A stretch of 31,418 nucleotides of DNA from an uncultured Bacillota bacterium. GTDB lineage: Bacteria > Bacillota > Clostridia > Peptostreptococcales > Anaerovoracaceae. The stretch covers positions 1 through 31,418 of the forward strand of contig CAMOZS010000002.1 in the NCBI GenBank assembly GCA_946631075.1. Direction: 5' to 3'. How positions within the stretch are numbered: position 1 is the first letter of the stretch; every line of letters begins with the position of its first letter. The position numbers and the translations under genes were made by a program. Under the pieces are notes generated by a model that was not told the DNA's origin, did no database searches, and worked only from the letters and a program-made list of their open reading frames with translations. This document shows, piece by piece, positions 7,629 through 15,224 of the stretch.

Positions 7629-9026
7629 ATGAGAAAAGCACTCATCTTCCTTGCCGCCCTCGTATGTATCTGCGCCGGCGCTCTGGGAGTTATGACATCT
7701 AAATATCTGTCGACCGACGACTACAGCAGCAAGCATTTCCCCAACGGCTTCATCATCAACGGCGTCCATGTCAACGACATGGATTACGACGAAGCTGCCG
7801 AGCAGATCACCGAATCCTGGAACGCAGGCGATATCCTGGTGACCGGCACCATGGATGAGCCCCTGGCCAGGATCAGCAACATCAAATGCACTTACGATAT
7901 AGACGACCAGCTGGCGAATGTCAAGAAGAACCACAAGGTCCTGTCGGCCATGAACCACTATCTGAACATGCCCGTATCGGTCCGCATCCCCATGAAGGTG
8001 GACCGGGTCGGCAAGAAGTTCAAGAGAAGCGTCATCAACGCCGACTATCTGGAACGGGGAACGGTCACAGAGACGACCGACGCCTACGTGGATACGGATT
8101 CCCCCAACTTCGACATCGTCAAGGAAGTCTACGGCAGCAAGCCGGACACGGAGAAGTTCTTCCAGGACATCCTGACCTGCGTGGAGCTTGGCCAGACGGT
8201 CTTCCAGTATGACGAGGCCAACTATACCGCCATCCCCAAGGTCAAGAGCGACGATCCCCAGCTTCTGGCATACCAGAAGTTCTGCCGGGAATATCTGAAC
8301 CAGAAGATCACCTATGATCTGGGCGAGGATTCCATGACCATCACCCGTGGAGACCTGGAGCCCCTGATGAAGGACGACATGTCCGGTGACGCCGATCCGG
8401 AAGCGGTCGCCGCCTTCGTGACCAAGGTCGCCGAGAAGTACGACAACGTCGGACAGAAGCGGAAGTTCACTTCCCTGACCGGCAAAACTTTCACCATCGA
8501 CAACGGTACCTACGGTTGGTCCATCGACCAGGAGGGCGAGCAGGCCCAGCTGATCGAGGACATCAATTCACACAAGGATGTCAGCCGGCAGCCTGTATGG
8601 GCCACCACCGGCTACGGGGATTACTCCCTGAACATAGGCGACACCTACATCGACATCGATATCAGCAAGCAAAAACTGATCTTCTTCAAGGACGGCAAGA
8701 AGAAATTCTCAAGCGACGTCGTTACCGGCTGCCGCAACACCGGAACGACCACCCCGACCGGACTCTACTCCGTCCTGAACAAGGCCAGGGACATCGCCCT
8801 CAAGGGACAGAACACGGACGGCAGCAAGTATTCCAGCTTCGTCCACTACTGGATGGCCTTCCTGGGAGGCTCCTACGGTATGCACGACGCCAACTGGCGG
8901 TCCAGCTTCGGCGGCGATATCTGGATCTCCAACGGCAGCCACGGCTGCGTCAACATGCCCCCCAGCAAGATCCCCAAACTCTACAACATGGTCGACTACG
9001 GCACCCCGGTAATCATCCATTATTAA
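7629..9026 (+). CDS. L,D-transpeptidase (YkuD domain), membrane-anchored
   Basis: The 465-aa protein has an N-terminal signal-anchor (RKALIFLAALVCICAGALGV). A middle region of about 290 residues resembles peptidoglycan-binding-4 type repeats. The C-terminal YkuD domain carries the catalytic motif SNGSHGCVNM (Cys about residue 440) and the upstream MHDANW histidine. Such enzymes form 3-3 crosslinks or remodel peptidoglycan outside the membrane. I chose the ATG at 7629 rather than the frame's first ATG at 7569. The former has an AGAGGA ribosome site and starts directly at the signal anchor, while the latter lies within the proposed promoter-proximal leader. The gene stands alone, divergent from dnaE. 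Confidence 0.92.
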   Translation: MRKALIFLAALVCICAGALGVMTSKYLSTDDYSSKHFPNGFIINGVHVNDMDYDEAAEQITESWNAGDILVTGTMDEPLARISNIKCTYDIDDQLANVKKNHKVLSAMNHYLNMPVSVRIPMKVDRVGKKFKRSVINADYLERGTVTETTDAYVDTDSPNFDIVKEVYGSKPDTEKFFQDILTCVELGQTVFQYDEANYTAIPKVKSDDPQLLAYQKFCREYLNQKITYDLGEDSMTITRGDLEPLMKDDMSGDADPEAVAAFVTKVAEKYDNVGQKRKFTSLTGKTFTIDNGTYGWSIDQEGEQAQLIEDINSHKDVSRQPVWATTGYGDYSLNIGDTYIDIDISKQKLIFFKDGKKKFSSDVVTGCRNTGTTTPTGLYSVLNKARDIALKGQNTDGSKYSSFVHYWMAFLGGSYGMHDANWRSSFGGDIWISNGSHGCVNMPPSKIPKLYNMVDYGTPVIIHY

Positions 9027-9227
9027 AAAAAGATAATGTTGCATCATTTTCCCCAGAAATCGACAATCTGCAACACAGGGGCCTTCCAGGAAGAAAACCA
9101 GCCCTTTTTCAGGGTCCAAAACCGCTCCGGTTGCATAAGCTCTCAAGGACACATTTAAGGCGGAGATGGAACCCGCCGCCTATAGAAGCAGAGACATCTG
9201 TCGCTCGTTATATCAATACGTCATCCA

Positions 9228-9259
9228 TAAACAAAAGAACTGCCGCACTCATGCGACAG
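9228..9259 (-). terminator. Intrinsic terminator of the pyruvate carboxylase/small membrane protein operon
   Basis: On the minus strand CTGTCGCA and TGCGGCAG form an 8-bp stem with one G-U pair and a 4-base loop, followed by TTCTTTTG. It lies about 25 bases after the stop of the 78-aa gene. Confidence 0.7.
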
Positions 9260-9282
9260 CCCTTCTATTCTATTCTCTGACA

Positions 9283-9519
9283 CTATTTTCTCTTTCCGCC
9301 TTTTTTCTTAGGCGCGGGACCGGTATATTCCTCGTTCTCCCGCCGGCGGGCCGCCATGACCCGTCCGACCACCCAGACCACGTAGATCAGGGCGCAGGCG
9401 ATCAGGAAGATGACCGTCGTTTTCGTATCTCCGTCAAAACCCAGGACCCGCGCGAAAAACAGGGCGCCGATCATGAAGATCCAGAAGAGTATGATCTTGC
9501 CAATAGGTCCATCAAACAT
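9283..9519 (-). CDS. 78-aa small membrane protein
   Basis: Two hydrophobic segments (IGKIILFWIFMIGALFFARV, then VIFLIACALIYVVWVVGRVM) precede a basic C-terminus ending in a Lys/Arg-rich tail. The positive-inside rule places the tail in the cytoplasm. A GGAGG ribosome site lies eight bases before the ATG and directly follows the pyruvate carboxylase stop codon, so the genes are co-transcribed with a 13-base gap. I recognise no family. Confidence 0.75.
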   Translation of the reverse strand: MFDGPIGKIILFWIFMIGALFFARVLGFDGDTKTTVIFLIACALIYVVWVVGRVMAARRRENEEYTGPAPKKKGGKRK

Positions 9520-9532
9520 CTCTGCGGCCTCC

Positions 9533-12500
9533 TTACTTCAGTTTCACGACCATTTCGCCGGCCTTGACCTGCTGTCCCTCGCGGACGTAGATCTTATCGA
9601 CCGTGCCCTTCATCGACGCTAGGATATTGGTCTCCATCTTCATGGCCTCGATGACTGCGACGGGCTGTTTCTCCTCGACTTCATCCCCTTCGGCCACCAG
9701 GACCTTCAGGATGGTTCCCGGGATATTGGCCCCGATCTCCGCCGGATCCTCGCTGTCCGCGTAGATGATCTGCGATCCGGACTGGACGATGGACGCCGCC
9801 TCGTCCTTGATCTTGACCGCGCTTCTCAGCCCGTTGACCTCGAAGACCACGTCCCTGTAGCCCTCTTCGTCCATTTCACGGGCGTTAGACAGACGAACGA
9901 TCAGCTCCTTGCCCTCACGGACCTTGACCTCGCAGGTCTCGCCTTCTCTCAGTCCGTGGAAGAAGATATCGCTGCCCATCAGGCGGAAGTTGCCCTTCTT
10001 CTTCAGGGAATCCAGATAATCCTCGAAGACCTTGGGATAGAGGGCGTAGCTCAGGGCCTCCTGCTCGGTGCCCTCCAGGCCGTGCTTCTCACGAAGCATC
10101 TGCTTGATCCCGTCGAAATCCTCATCAGGCAGCAGTTCGCCAGGTCTGCAGGTGATCGGTTCCTTGCCGTGGAGCACCAGCTTTTGCAGCTTCTCGGGGA
10201 AGCCGCCCACTGGCTGGCCCATCATACCCTCGAAGAAGGAAACGATGGAATCGGGGAAATCGATGTCCTTCGCCTTCTCGTAGATGTTGTCCGGGGTCAG
10301 ATCGTTCTGGACCATGAAGATGGCCATATCTCCCACCGCCTTGGAGGACGGGGTGACCTTGACGATGTCGCCCAGCATCTCGTTGACGGTCTTGTACATA
10401 TCCTTGACTTCCTGGAACTTGTGACCCAGCCCGAAGCTCTCGACCTGAGACTTGAGGTTGGAATACTGTCCTCCAGGCATCTCGTATTTATAGATCTCAG
10501 CCGATCCGGTCTGCATATCCGACTCGAACTGCTTGTATACCGGCCGGACATCCGCCCAGTAATCGGAGATCTTCTGGATCCCGTCCATATCCAGGCCCGG
10601 GTCCCTTTCGGTCCCTTCCAGAGCCGCCGCGATAGAATTCAGGGCCGGCTGGCTGGTCAGTCCGGACATGCTGTTGAAGGCCGCGTCGACGATATCCACT
10701 CCGGCTCCGGCCGCCATCATCAGGGTAGCCACGCCGTTGCCGCTGGTATCGTGGGTGTGGAGGTGGATGGGGATACCGATCTCGTTCTTCAGGGCCGTGA
10801 TCAGCTTCTGAGCCGCCATGGGCTTGATCAGACCGGACATATCCTTGATTCCCAGGATGTGGGTCCCCCTCTTCTCCAGCTCTTTAGCCATATTGACATA
10901 GTACTGCAGACTGTATTTATCCCGCTTCTCATCGAGAATGTCCCCGGTATAGCAGATGCAGGCCTCAGCCAGCTTGCCCTGGTTCAGGGTCTCGTCCAGA
11001 GCCACGCTCATTCCCTCGATCCAGTTGAGGGAGTCGAAGATCCGGAAGACGTCGATGCCGGACCGGGCGGATTCCTTCACGAAACGGCGGATCACGTTAT
11101 CCGGATAGTTCTTATAGCCGACCGCGTTGGCTCCCCGGATCAGCATCTGGAACATGATGTTGGGGATCTTCTCCCGCAGGGTCTCAAGCCGCTCCCAGGG
11201 CGACTCGTTCAGGAAACGGAAGGCTGTATCGAAGGTCGCTCCACCCCACATCTCGAGAGAGAACAGGTCTTTGCCGTACAGGGCGACCGCCGGCGCGATC
11301 TTCTCCATATCCACCGTTCTGACACGGGTAGCCATCAGGGACTGCTGAGCGTCACGCATGCTGGTGTCGGTCATCAGCAGCTTGTCCTGGGCCTTGATCC
11401 ATTCCACGACGCCCTCCGGCCCCTTCTCATCGATCAGCTGTTTGGTTCCGCGCAAAGGCTGGACCTGCGCCGGTTTGATCCTGGGGAATACGGGCACGTT
11501 AAAGTCGGGCTTGATGCCCCGGTTGCCGTTGACAAATTTCTCGCCCAGGAAGGTCAGGACCTTCATTTCCTTATCTTCCTTCGGCTGTACGTTCAGAAGC
11601 TGAGGATGATCCGCGATGAATCCGGTGTCGCATCCTCCCTCCCGGAAGACCGGGTGGTTCAGCACGTTCAGCAGGAAGGTCCGGTTGGTCTTGACCCCCT
11701 TGACGTTCATTTCCTTGAGGGCCCGGCCTGCCTTATTGGCAGCGTCGGCGAAGTTCCTGGCCCAGGAAGTGACCTTGACCAGAAGGCTGTCGTAGTAGGG
11801 AGAGATCTCCGCTCCCACAAAAGCGTTGCCGGCGTCCAGACGGATGCCGAAGCCGCCCGGGCTGTTGTATTTGGTGATCACGCCCGTATCCGGAGCGAAG
11901 CCGTTCATGGGATCCTCGGTCGTTACACGGCACTGGATGGCGTAGCCTCTCGGCCGGATCTGATCCTGGACGATGCCGACCTGGGGCGAATCCAGTCTGT
12001 AGCCCTCGGCGATCAGGATCTGGGACTGGACCAGGTCGATCCCTGTGGTCATCTCGGTGACCGTATGCTCGACCTGGATCCTGGGATTCATTTCGATGAA
12101 ATAGTGGTTGCCATCCTTGTCGATCAGGAACTCGACCGTTCCCGCGCTGCGGTAATCCACAGCCTTTGCGATCTTGATGGCGTCTTCGCACAGCTTCTGA
12201 CGAAGCTCGTCGGAAATGTTCAGGGCCGGCGTGAATTCGATGACCTTCTGGTGGCGCCGCTGGATGGAGCAGTCCCTCTCAAAGAGATGGACCACGTTGC
12301 CGTACTTATCGCCCAGGACCTGGACTTCGATATGCTTGGGCCGCTCCAGATACTTCTCGATGAAGATGTCATCGATGCCGAAGGCCTTGGCCGCCTCGCT
12401 CTTGGCGCTGGTGAACTGGTCCTTCATCTCATCCGCCCCGCGGACAATCCTCATGCCCCGTCCGCCGCCGCCGGCTGCCGCCTTGAGCATGACCGGATAG

Positions 12501-12973
12501 CCGCATTCCTCCGCGAAGGCCAGAGCTGTCTCCACATCGGGAACCGTCTCCTTGTTGCCCGGAATGGTCGGCACTCCGACGGAACCTGCGATGATCTTGG
12601 ATTTGACCTTGTCGCCCAGATTGTCCATCATGTGGTAATCCGGTCCGATGAACTCGATGCCCGCCGCCTCGCATGCTTTCGCAAAAGCTGTATTTTCTGA
12701 CAGGAAGCCGTATCCCGGATGGATCGCTTCGATCCCCTTGGACCTGGCCAGCTCGATGATCTCATCTATGGCAAGGTAGGCGTCGACCGGCGCCTTGCCC
12801 CGTCCGATCTGATAGGACTCATCTGCCTTCGTTCGGAACAGTGTGTTCTTATCCTCTGCGGAATAGATCGCAACGCTCCTGATGCCAAGCTCCTTACAGG
12901 CTCTGAAGATCCGGATCGCGATCTCACCGCGGTTGGCAACGAGTACTCGCTTGAATTTCCTGACTTCTTCCAT
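9533..12973 (-). CDS. pyc: Pyruvate carboxylase
   Basis: This 1146-aa single-chain enzyme carries the biotin carboxylase domain (RVLVANRGEIAIRIFRAC at the N-terminus, ATP-grasp loop AAAGGGGRGMRIV, and FIEMNPRIQVEHTVTE). It continues with the carboxyltransferase domain (DTSMRDAQQSLMATRVRT, HTHDTSGNG) and a C-terminal biotinyl domain with EAMKMETN, where the Lys is biotinylated. It makes oxaloacetate from pyruvate and bicarbonate. The start at 12973 has an AAAGGAGA ribosome site and gives the usual family length. The upstream in-frame ATG near 13036 adds 21 non-conserved residues and was rejected. It sits between the Crp/Fnr regulator and a small membrane protein. Confidence 0.97.
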   Translation of the reverse strand: MEEVRKFKRVLVANRGEIAIRIFRACKELGIRSVAIYSAEDKNTLFRTKADESYQIGRGKAPVDAYLAIDEIIELARSKGIEAIHPGYGFLSENTAFAKACEAAGIEFIGPDYHMMDNLGDKVKSKIIAGSVGVPTIPGNKETVPDVETALAFAEECGYPVMLKAAAGGGGRGMRIVRGADEMKDQFTSAKSEAAKAFGIDDIFIEKYLERPKHIEVQVLGDKYGNVVHLFERDCSIQRRHQKVIEFTPALNISDELRQKLCEDAIKIAKAVDYRSAGTVEFLIDKDGNHYFIEMNPRIQVEHTVTEMTTGIDLVQSQILIAEGYRLDSPQVGIVQDQIRPRGYAIQCRVTTEDPMNGFAPDTGVITKYNSPGGFGIRLDAGNAFVGAEISPYYDSLLVKVTSWARNFADAANKAGRALKEMNVKGVKTNRTFLLNVLNHPVFREGGCDTGFIADHPQLLNVQPKEDKEMKVLTFLGEKFVNGNRGIKPDFNVPVFPRIKPAQVQPLRGTKQLIDEKGPEGVVEWIKAQDKLLMTDTSMRDAQQSLMATRVRTVDMEKIAPAVALYGKDLFSLEMWGGATFDTAFRFLNESPWERLETLREKIPNIMFQMLIRGANAVGYKNYPDNVIRRFVKESARSGIDVFRIFDSLNWIEGMSVALDETLNQGKLAEACICYTGDILDEKRDKYSLQYYVNMAKELEKRGTHILGIKDMSGLIKPMAAQKLITALKNEIGIPIHLHTHDTSGNGVATLMMAAGAGVDIVDAAFNSMSGLTSQPALNSIAAALEGTERDPGLDMDGIQKISDYWADVRPVYKQFESDMQTGSAEIYKYEMPGGQYSNLKSQVESFGLGHKFQEVKDMYKTVNEMLGDIVKVTPSSKAVGDMAIFMVQNDLTPDNIYEKAKDIDFPDSIVSFFEGMMGQPVGGFPEKLQKLVLHGKEPITCRPGELLPDEDFDGIKQMLREKHGLEGTEQEALSYALYPKVFEDYLDSLKKKGNFRLMGSDIFFHGLREGETCEVKVREGKELIVRLSNAREMDEEGYRDVVFEVNGLRSAVKIKDEAASIVQSGSQIIYADSEDPAEIGANIPGTILKVLVAEGDEVEEKQPVAVIEAMKMETNILASMKGTVDKIYVREGQQVKAGEMVVKLK

Positions 12974-13077
12974 TTTGATATCTCCTTTTTGTATGCTAAA
13001 ATCATCCATACTGCGCAAAAAACAAAAATAAGGCAATACAGATAATCTATTTTACCATTTTTCAGGGGAAAATACTA

Positions 13078-13800
13078 TCATAATTTTCCAGTGCCGGTGA
13101 AAGGATCTGCCGTCCCGCTTCCATCCCCGTCCTCCGGGTTGCCGTTCTTCAGCAGGCGGAATGTTCCCCGCTGGAAATCGATCAGCCCTTCCCTCTTCAT
13201 CTTATTCAGTTCATTGGACAGGGCGCTGCGGTTGACGCAGAGATACTGGGCCATCTGCTCCCGGCTCATTTTGACCGAAACGGTATCGGAGCCGGATTTA
13301 CGGGCCAGAACGTTCAGGTAGACCATGATGCGGCTGCGCAGCCCCCGCTCGGCCAGGATCTCGATCTTGTGAGTCATCCGGATATTGTCATCGGCCAGCA
13401 TTTCGATCAGGGCGCTGTGCATCCTGTCACGAAAAGACGAGGCCTCGATGGACTGCATGGAAATGAATATGACCCGGCACTGCTCATTGGCGATCAGGTC
13501 GATAGGGGTGGTCTTCTTCCGGGACACGGAGATCTGCAGGCTGAAGATGGATCCTTCCTCAAATATGGAGACGATGTGGATCTCCCCGCTGGGATAGGTC
13601 TTCTCCCCCCGGACGCTGCCCCGCTCGACGATACAGAGAGAGTCGATGACGTCATTCTCATAAAAGATGATCTCGCCCTTTCCATAGTTCCTTGCCGTAA
13701 TGTTCAGTTGTTCAAAGGCATCGATACAGTCCGACCTGCTCACGTATTGAAAGAGGCCGCTGTTGATGACACTTTCCAGATGTTTGATTTGCATAGCCAT
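13078..13800 (-). CDS. Crp/Fnr-family transcriptional regulator
   Basis: The 240-aa protein has an N-terminal cyclic-nucleotide-binding-like beta-roll, a dimerisation helix and a C-terminal winged helix-turn-helix (SREQMAQYLCVNRSALSNEL). The CRP cAMP-contact signature and the FNR N-terminal cysteine cluster are both absent, so the effector is unknown. In the recognition helix (NRSALSNEL) the CRP Arg180 position is Arg, but the Glu181 and Arg185 positions are Ser and Asn, so a non-CRP target sequence is expected. The proposed TGTTG-N6-CAACA sites, one of them in this gene's own promoter, are candidates. I chose the ATG at 13800 because a TATAAT box ends 7 bp upstream. The GTG at 13815 would overlap that box. 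No ribosome site is visible. Confidence 0.9.
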   Translation of the reverse strand: MAMQIKHLESVINSGLFQYVSRSDCIDAFEQLNITARNYGKGEIIFYENDVIDSLCIVERGSVRGEKTYPSGEIHIVSIFEEGSIFSLQISVSRKKTTPIDLIANEQCRVIFISMQSIEASSFRDRMHSALIEMLADDNIRMTHKIEILAERGLRSRIMVYLNVLARKSGSDTVSVKMSREQMAQYLCVNRSALSNELNKMKREGLIDFQRGTFRLLKNGNPEDGDGSGTADPFTGTGKL

Positions 13801-13806
13801 AGTATG

Positions 13807-13812
13807 ATTATA
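13807..13812 (-). promoter_or_regulatory. -10 box of the Crp/Fnr regulator gene
   Basis: A perfect TATAAT on the minus strand places the transcript start on the A of the ATG at 13800, giving a leaderless mRNA. No good -35 is present (ATTTTA at 17 bp). This is usual when an activator site sits near -41.5, as it does here. Confidence 0.6.
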
Positions 13813-13830
13813 CACGAAAATCGGTTCACT

Positions 13831-13854
13831 AAAATGTTGTCACAAAAACATTTT
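13831..13854. promoter_or_regulatory. Operator site 1 (TGTTG-N6-AAACA), regulator autoregulation
   Basis: The core at 13835-13850 lies inside a perfect 8-bp inverted repeat with an 8-base spacer (AAAATGTT...AACATTTT). It is centred 42.5 bp upstream of the predicted start of the regulator gene, the class II activator position. It falls in the 71-bp gap after the phosphoesterase gene. Confidence 0.6.
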
Positions 13855-13871
13855 CGCCATTATTTTGTCAA

Positions 13872-14768
13872 TTAATCCCTTTTTCTTCCCTTTGGCCGCA
13901 GGGGCCGCGTCAGCTCATCCAGCACATTCCCCTCCGGGTCGATGGTCCGCAGACGGATACCCGTCCGGTCTGCCCGAAAGACGGTCGCGGCCGAAACCCG
14001 CTCCCTGCTGACCTCCATTCCCGACAGATCCCATCCTTCGTAATATTTGGTCCCTGAAACGGTCATCAGCTGGATCATCCCCGGATCTCCCTCTGCCGGC
14101 GCTCCCAGCACCCGGCTCCTGCTGTAGAGATGCTGATGGCCGCAGAGGATCATATCCACTCCCGCCTCCTCAAGCAAAGGCAGGTAGGTCCGCCGCATAA
14201 AGGCTGCCCGGTCCTCATCCTCAGGAGAAGTCCCTACGGTGATCATTGGATGGTGGAGGACGGCAAATACCGCCGGCTGCCGGATCCCGTTCAGGTCGGC
14301 CCGGATCCAGTCCCTAAGAGTCCTTACCTTCTCCTCCTCTTCCCGGCCCATCTGGTTGGAATCCAGGACCAGGAAGTGGCAGCAGCCAAAGTCGCAGGAG
14401 TAGAACTTGCTCTCATTTCCGGCAGGGCCATTGGCCGGAAGATCGAACCGGTCCTCGTAGCTGACCGCCTTCGTCTTCCCCTTGTTTCCGGTCGCGGTGA
14501 TCACCCGCATGGACTGCAGGGTCTCACCTCCGGCTTCAAAGAACATGTCCCATTCCTCCTGCCGGTCAGCCTTATTGACCAGGTCTCCGCCCAGGACCAG
14601 CAGGCGGTGCTCCCGATCGTCAGTGCTCCCGCCGTAAGCCTGGCAGGCCGCCCGGGCAAGGAGCCGCCCCCACTGCAGGTAGTCGGCCTGCTCGCCCTCC
14701 CGGCGGCCGTAATGGCTGTCGGACATGAAAATAAAATTCAGTTTTGTTGTTTTGCCAACGTCATACAT
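13872..14768 (-). CDS. Calcineurin-like metallophosphoesterase
   Basis: The 298-aa protein shows the metallophosphoesterase motifs in order: SDSHYG (DxH) near the N-terminus, GGDLVNKA, TGNKG, VLHHPMI and CGHQHLYSR (GHxH). These coordinate the dinuclear metal centre. No signal peptide or membrane segment is visible, so it is probably cytoplasmic. The substrate cannot be deduced. A TATTAT box (14780-14785) would start transcription about five bases before the ATG. The first codons contain operator site 2. The Crp/Fnr regulator follows in the same direction after 71 bp. Confidence 0.9.
   Translation of the reverse strand: MYDVGKTTKLNFIFMSDSHYGRREGEQADYLQWGRLLARAACQAYGGSTDDREHRLLVLGGDLVNKADRQEEWDMFFEAGGETLQSMRVITATGNKGKTKAVSYEDRFDLPANGPAGNESKFYSCDFGCCHFLVLDSNQMGREEEEKVRTLRDWIRADLNGIRQPAVFAVLHHPMITVGTSPEDEDRAAFMRRTYLPLLEEAGVDMILCGHQHLYSRSRVLGAPAEGDPGMIQLMTVSGTKYYEGWDLSGMEVSRERVSAATVFRADRTGIRLRTIDPEGNVLDELTRPLRPKGRKRD
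14745..14760. promoter_or_regulatory. Operator site 2 (TGTTG-N6-CAACG)
   Basis: This site lies within the first codons of the phosphoesterase gene. It is centred about 40.5 bp upstream of the predicted start of the divergent 131-aa gene. It could activate that gene and block or repress the phosphoesterase. It matches the motif at nine of ten core positions. Confidence 0.5.
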
Positions 14769-14779
14769 CTGCTTATCTG

Positions 14780-14786
14780 ATAATAT
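14780..14786. promoter_or_regulatory. Overlapping divergent -10 boxes
   Basis: TAATAT (14781-14786, plus strand) is 7 bp before the ATG of the 131-aa gene. TATTAT (14780-14785, minus strand) serves the phosphoesterase. The two boxes share the same bases, so the promoters should be mutually exclusive. Confidence 0.5.
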
Positions 14787-14792
14787 TTACCT

Positions 14793-15188
14793 ATGAAATC
14801 CTTTCAGATCAAAAGCGGAGACCAAACCGTAACATTCACATCATCGCAGCTTTTTATCAATGACAGGGCCTGTCCCTATTCCGGAATCACCCTGATCCGG
14901 CATTCCGCGGACAGAAACGCCTATGCTTTTCTGTGCGGCGGGAAGACGGCAGCCTTTGCGTATGAACCGAAGGACGCAGCAGCTGTCCATGCCCTGATGG
15001 AGCGGATCGCCGCTATGCGTCATCTGACGGTCGAGGAACTGTCCCAGAAAGCCCCCCGGAAAGCCGGACCGGACACCACTCCGGAGGCAAGACCCCGCTT
15101 CATCGACCGGCCTCTGTTTACCGGGATCGAAGCCGGCGCCGCAGGACTGCTTCTGGCCCTTGGCGTCTATCTGTTCATCACAGTCTGA
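14793..15188 (+). CDS. 131-aa tail-anchored hypothetical protein
   Basis: Residues 1-75 look like a small beta-rich domain (SFQIKSGDQTVTFTSSQLFI, then YSGITLIRH). A Pro/Arg linker follows, then one C-terminal hydrophobic segment (residues about 111-130, AGAAGLLLALGVYLFITV) with almost nothing beyond it, so it is probably tail-anchored with the domain in the cytoplasm. I recognise no family with confidence, although the beta domain is reminiscent of a PH-like fold. No ribosome site precedes the ATG, and the -10 box is 7 bp upstream, so the mRNA should be leaderless. Operator site 2 makes it a likely member of the local regulon. Confidence 0.75.
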   Translation: MKSFQIKSGDQTVTFTSSQLFINDRACPYSGITLIRHSADRNAYAFLCGGKTAAFAYEPKDAAAVHALMERIAAMRHLTVEELSQKAPRKAGPDTTPEARPRFIDRPLFTGIEAGAAGLLLALGVYLFITV

Positions 15189-15204
15189 GCCGACATACCG
15201 CCCG

Positions 15205-15224
15205 GATCCCCGGGACCGGGGATC
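15205..15224. terminator. GC-rich hairpin between convergent genes
   Basis: GATCCCCG and CGGGGATC form a perfect palindromic stem with a 4-base loop between the convergent 131-aa gene and the 1465-aa gene, overlapping the latter's stop. There is no U-tract, so it is at best a weak bidirectional terminator or 3'-end stabiliser. Confidence 0.45.

Noticed and set aside
9027..9239. Gap after the L,D-transpeptidase with a small inverted repeat AGGCGG/CCGCCT near 9150-9172 and a weak CCCT/AGGG stem.
   Set aside because: The stems are short with no U-tract, and no reading frame or promoter stands out. I see no supported feature beyond the opposite-strand terminator at 9228-9259.
4019..12700. Very long open frames antisense to dnaE and to pyruvate carboxylase (over 900 codons each).
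   Set aside because: They lie opposite well-conserved genes, have composition typical of antisense frames in GC-rich DNA, and show no recognisable domain.
12974..13077. A/T-rich gap between the regulator and pyruvate carboxylase, with TAAAAT and TTGCCT strings.
   Set aside because: A promoter for pyruvate carboxylase is likely somewhere here, but no -35/-10 pair with good spacing could be chosen and no operator copy is present.
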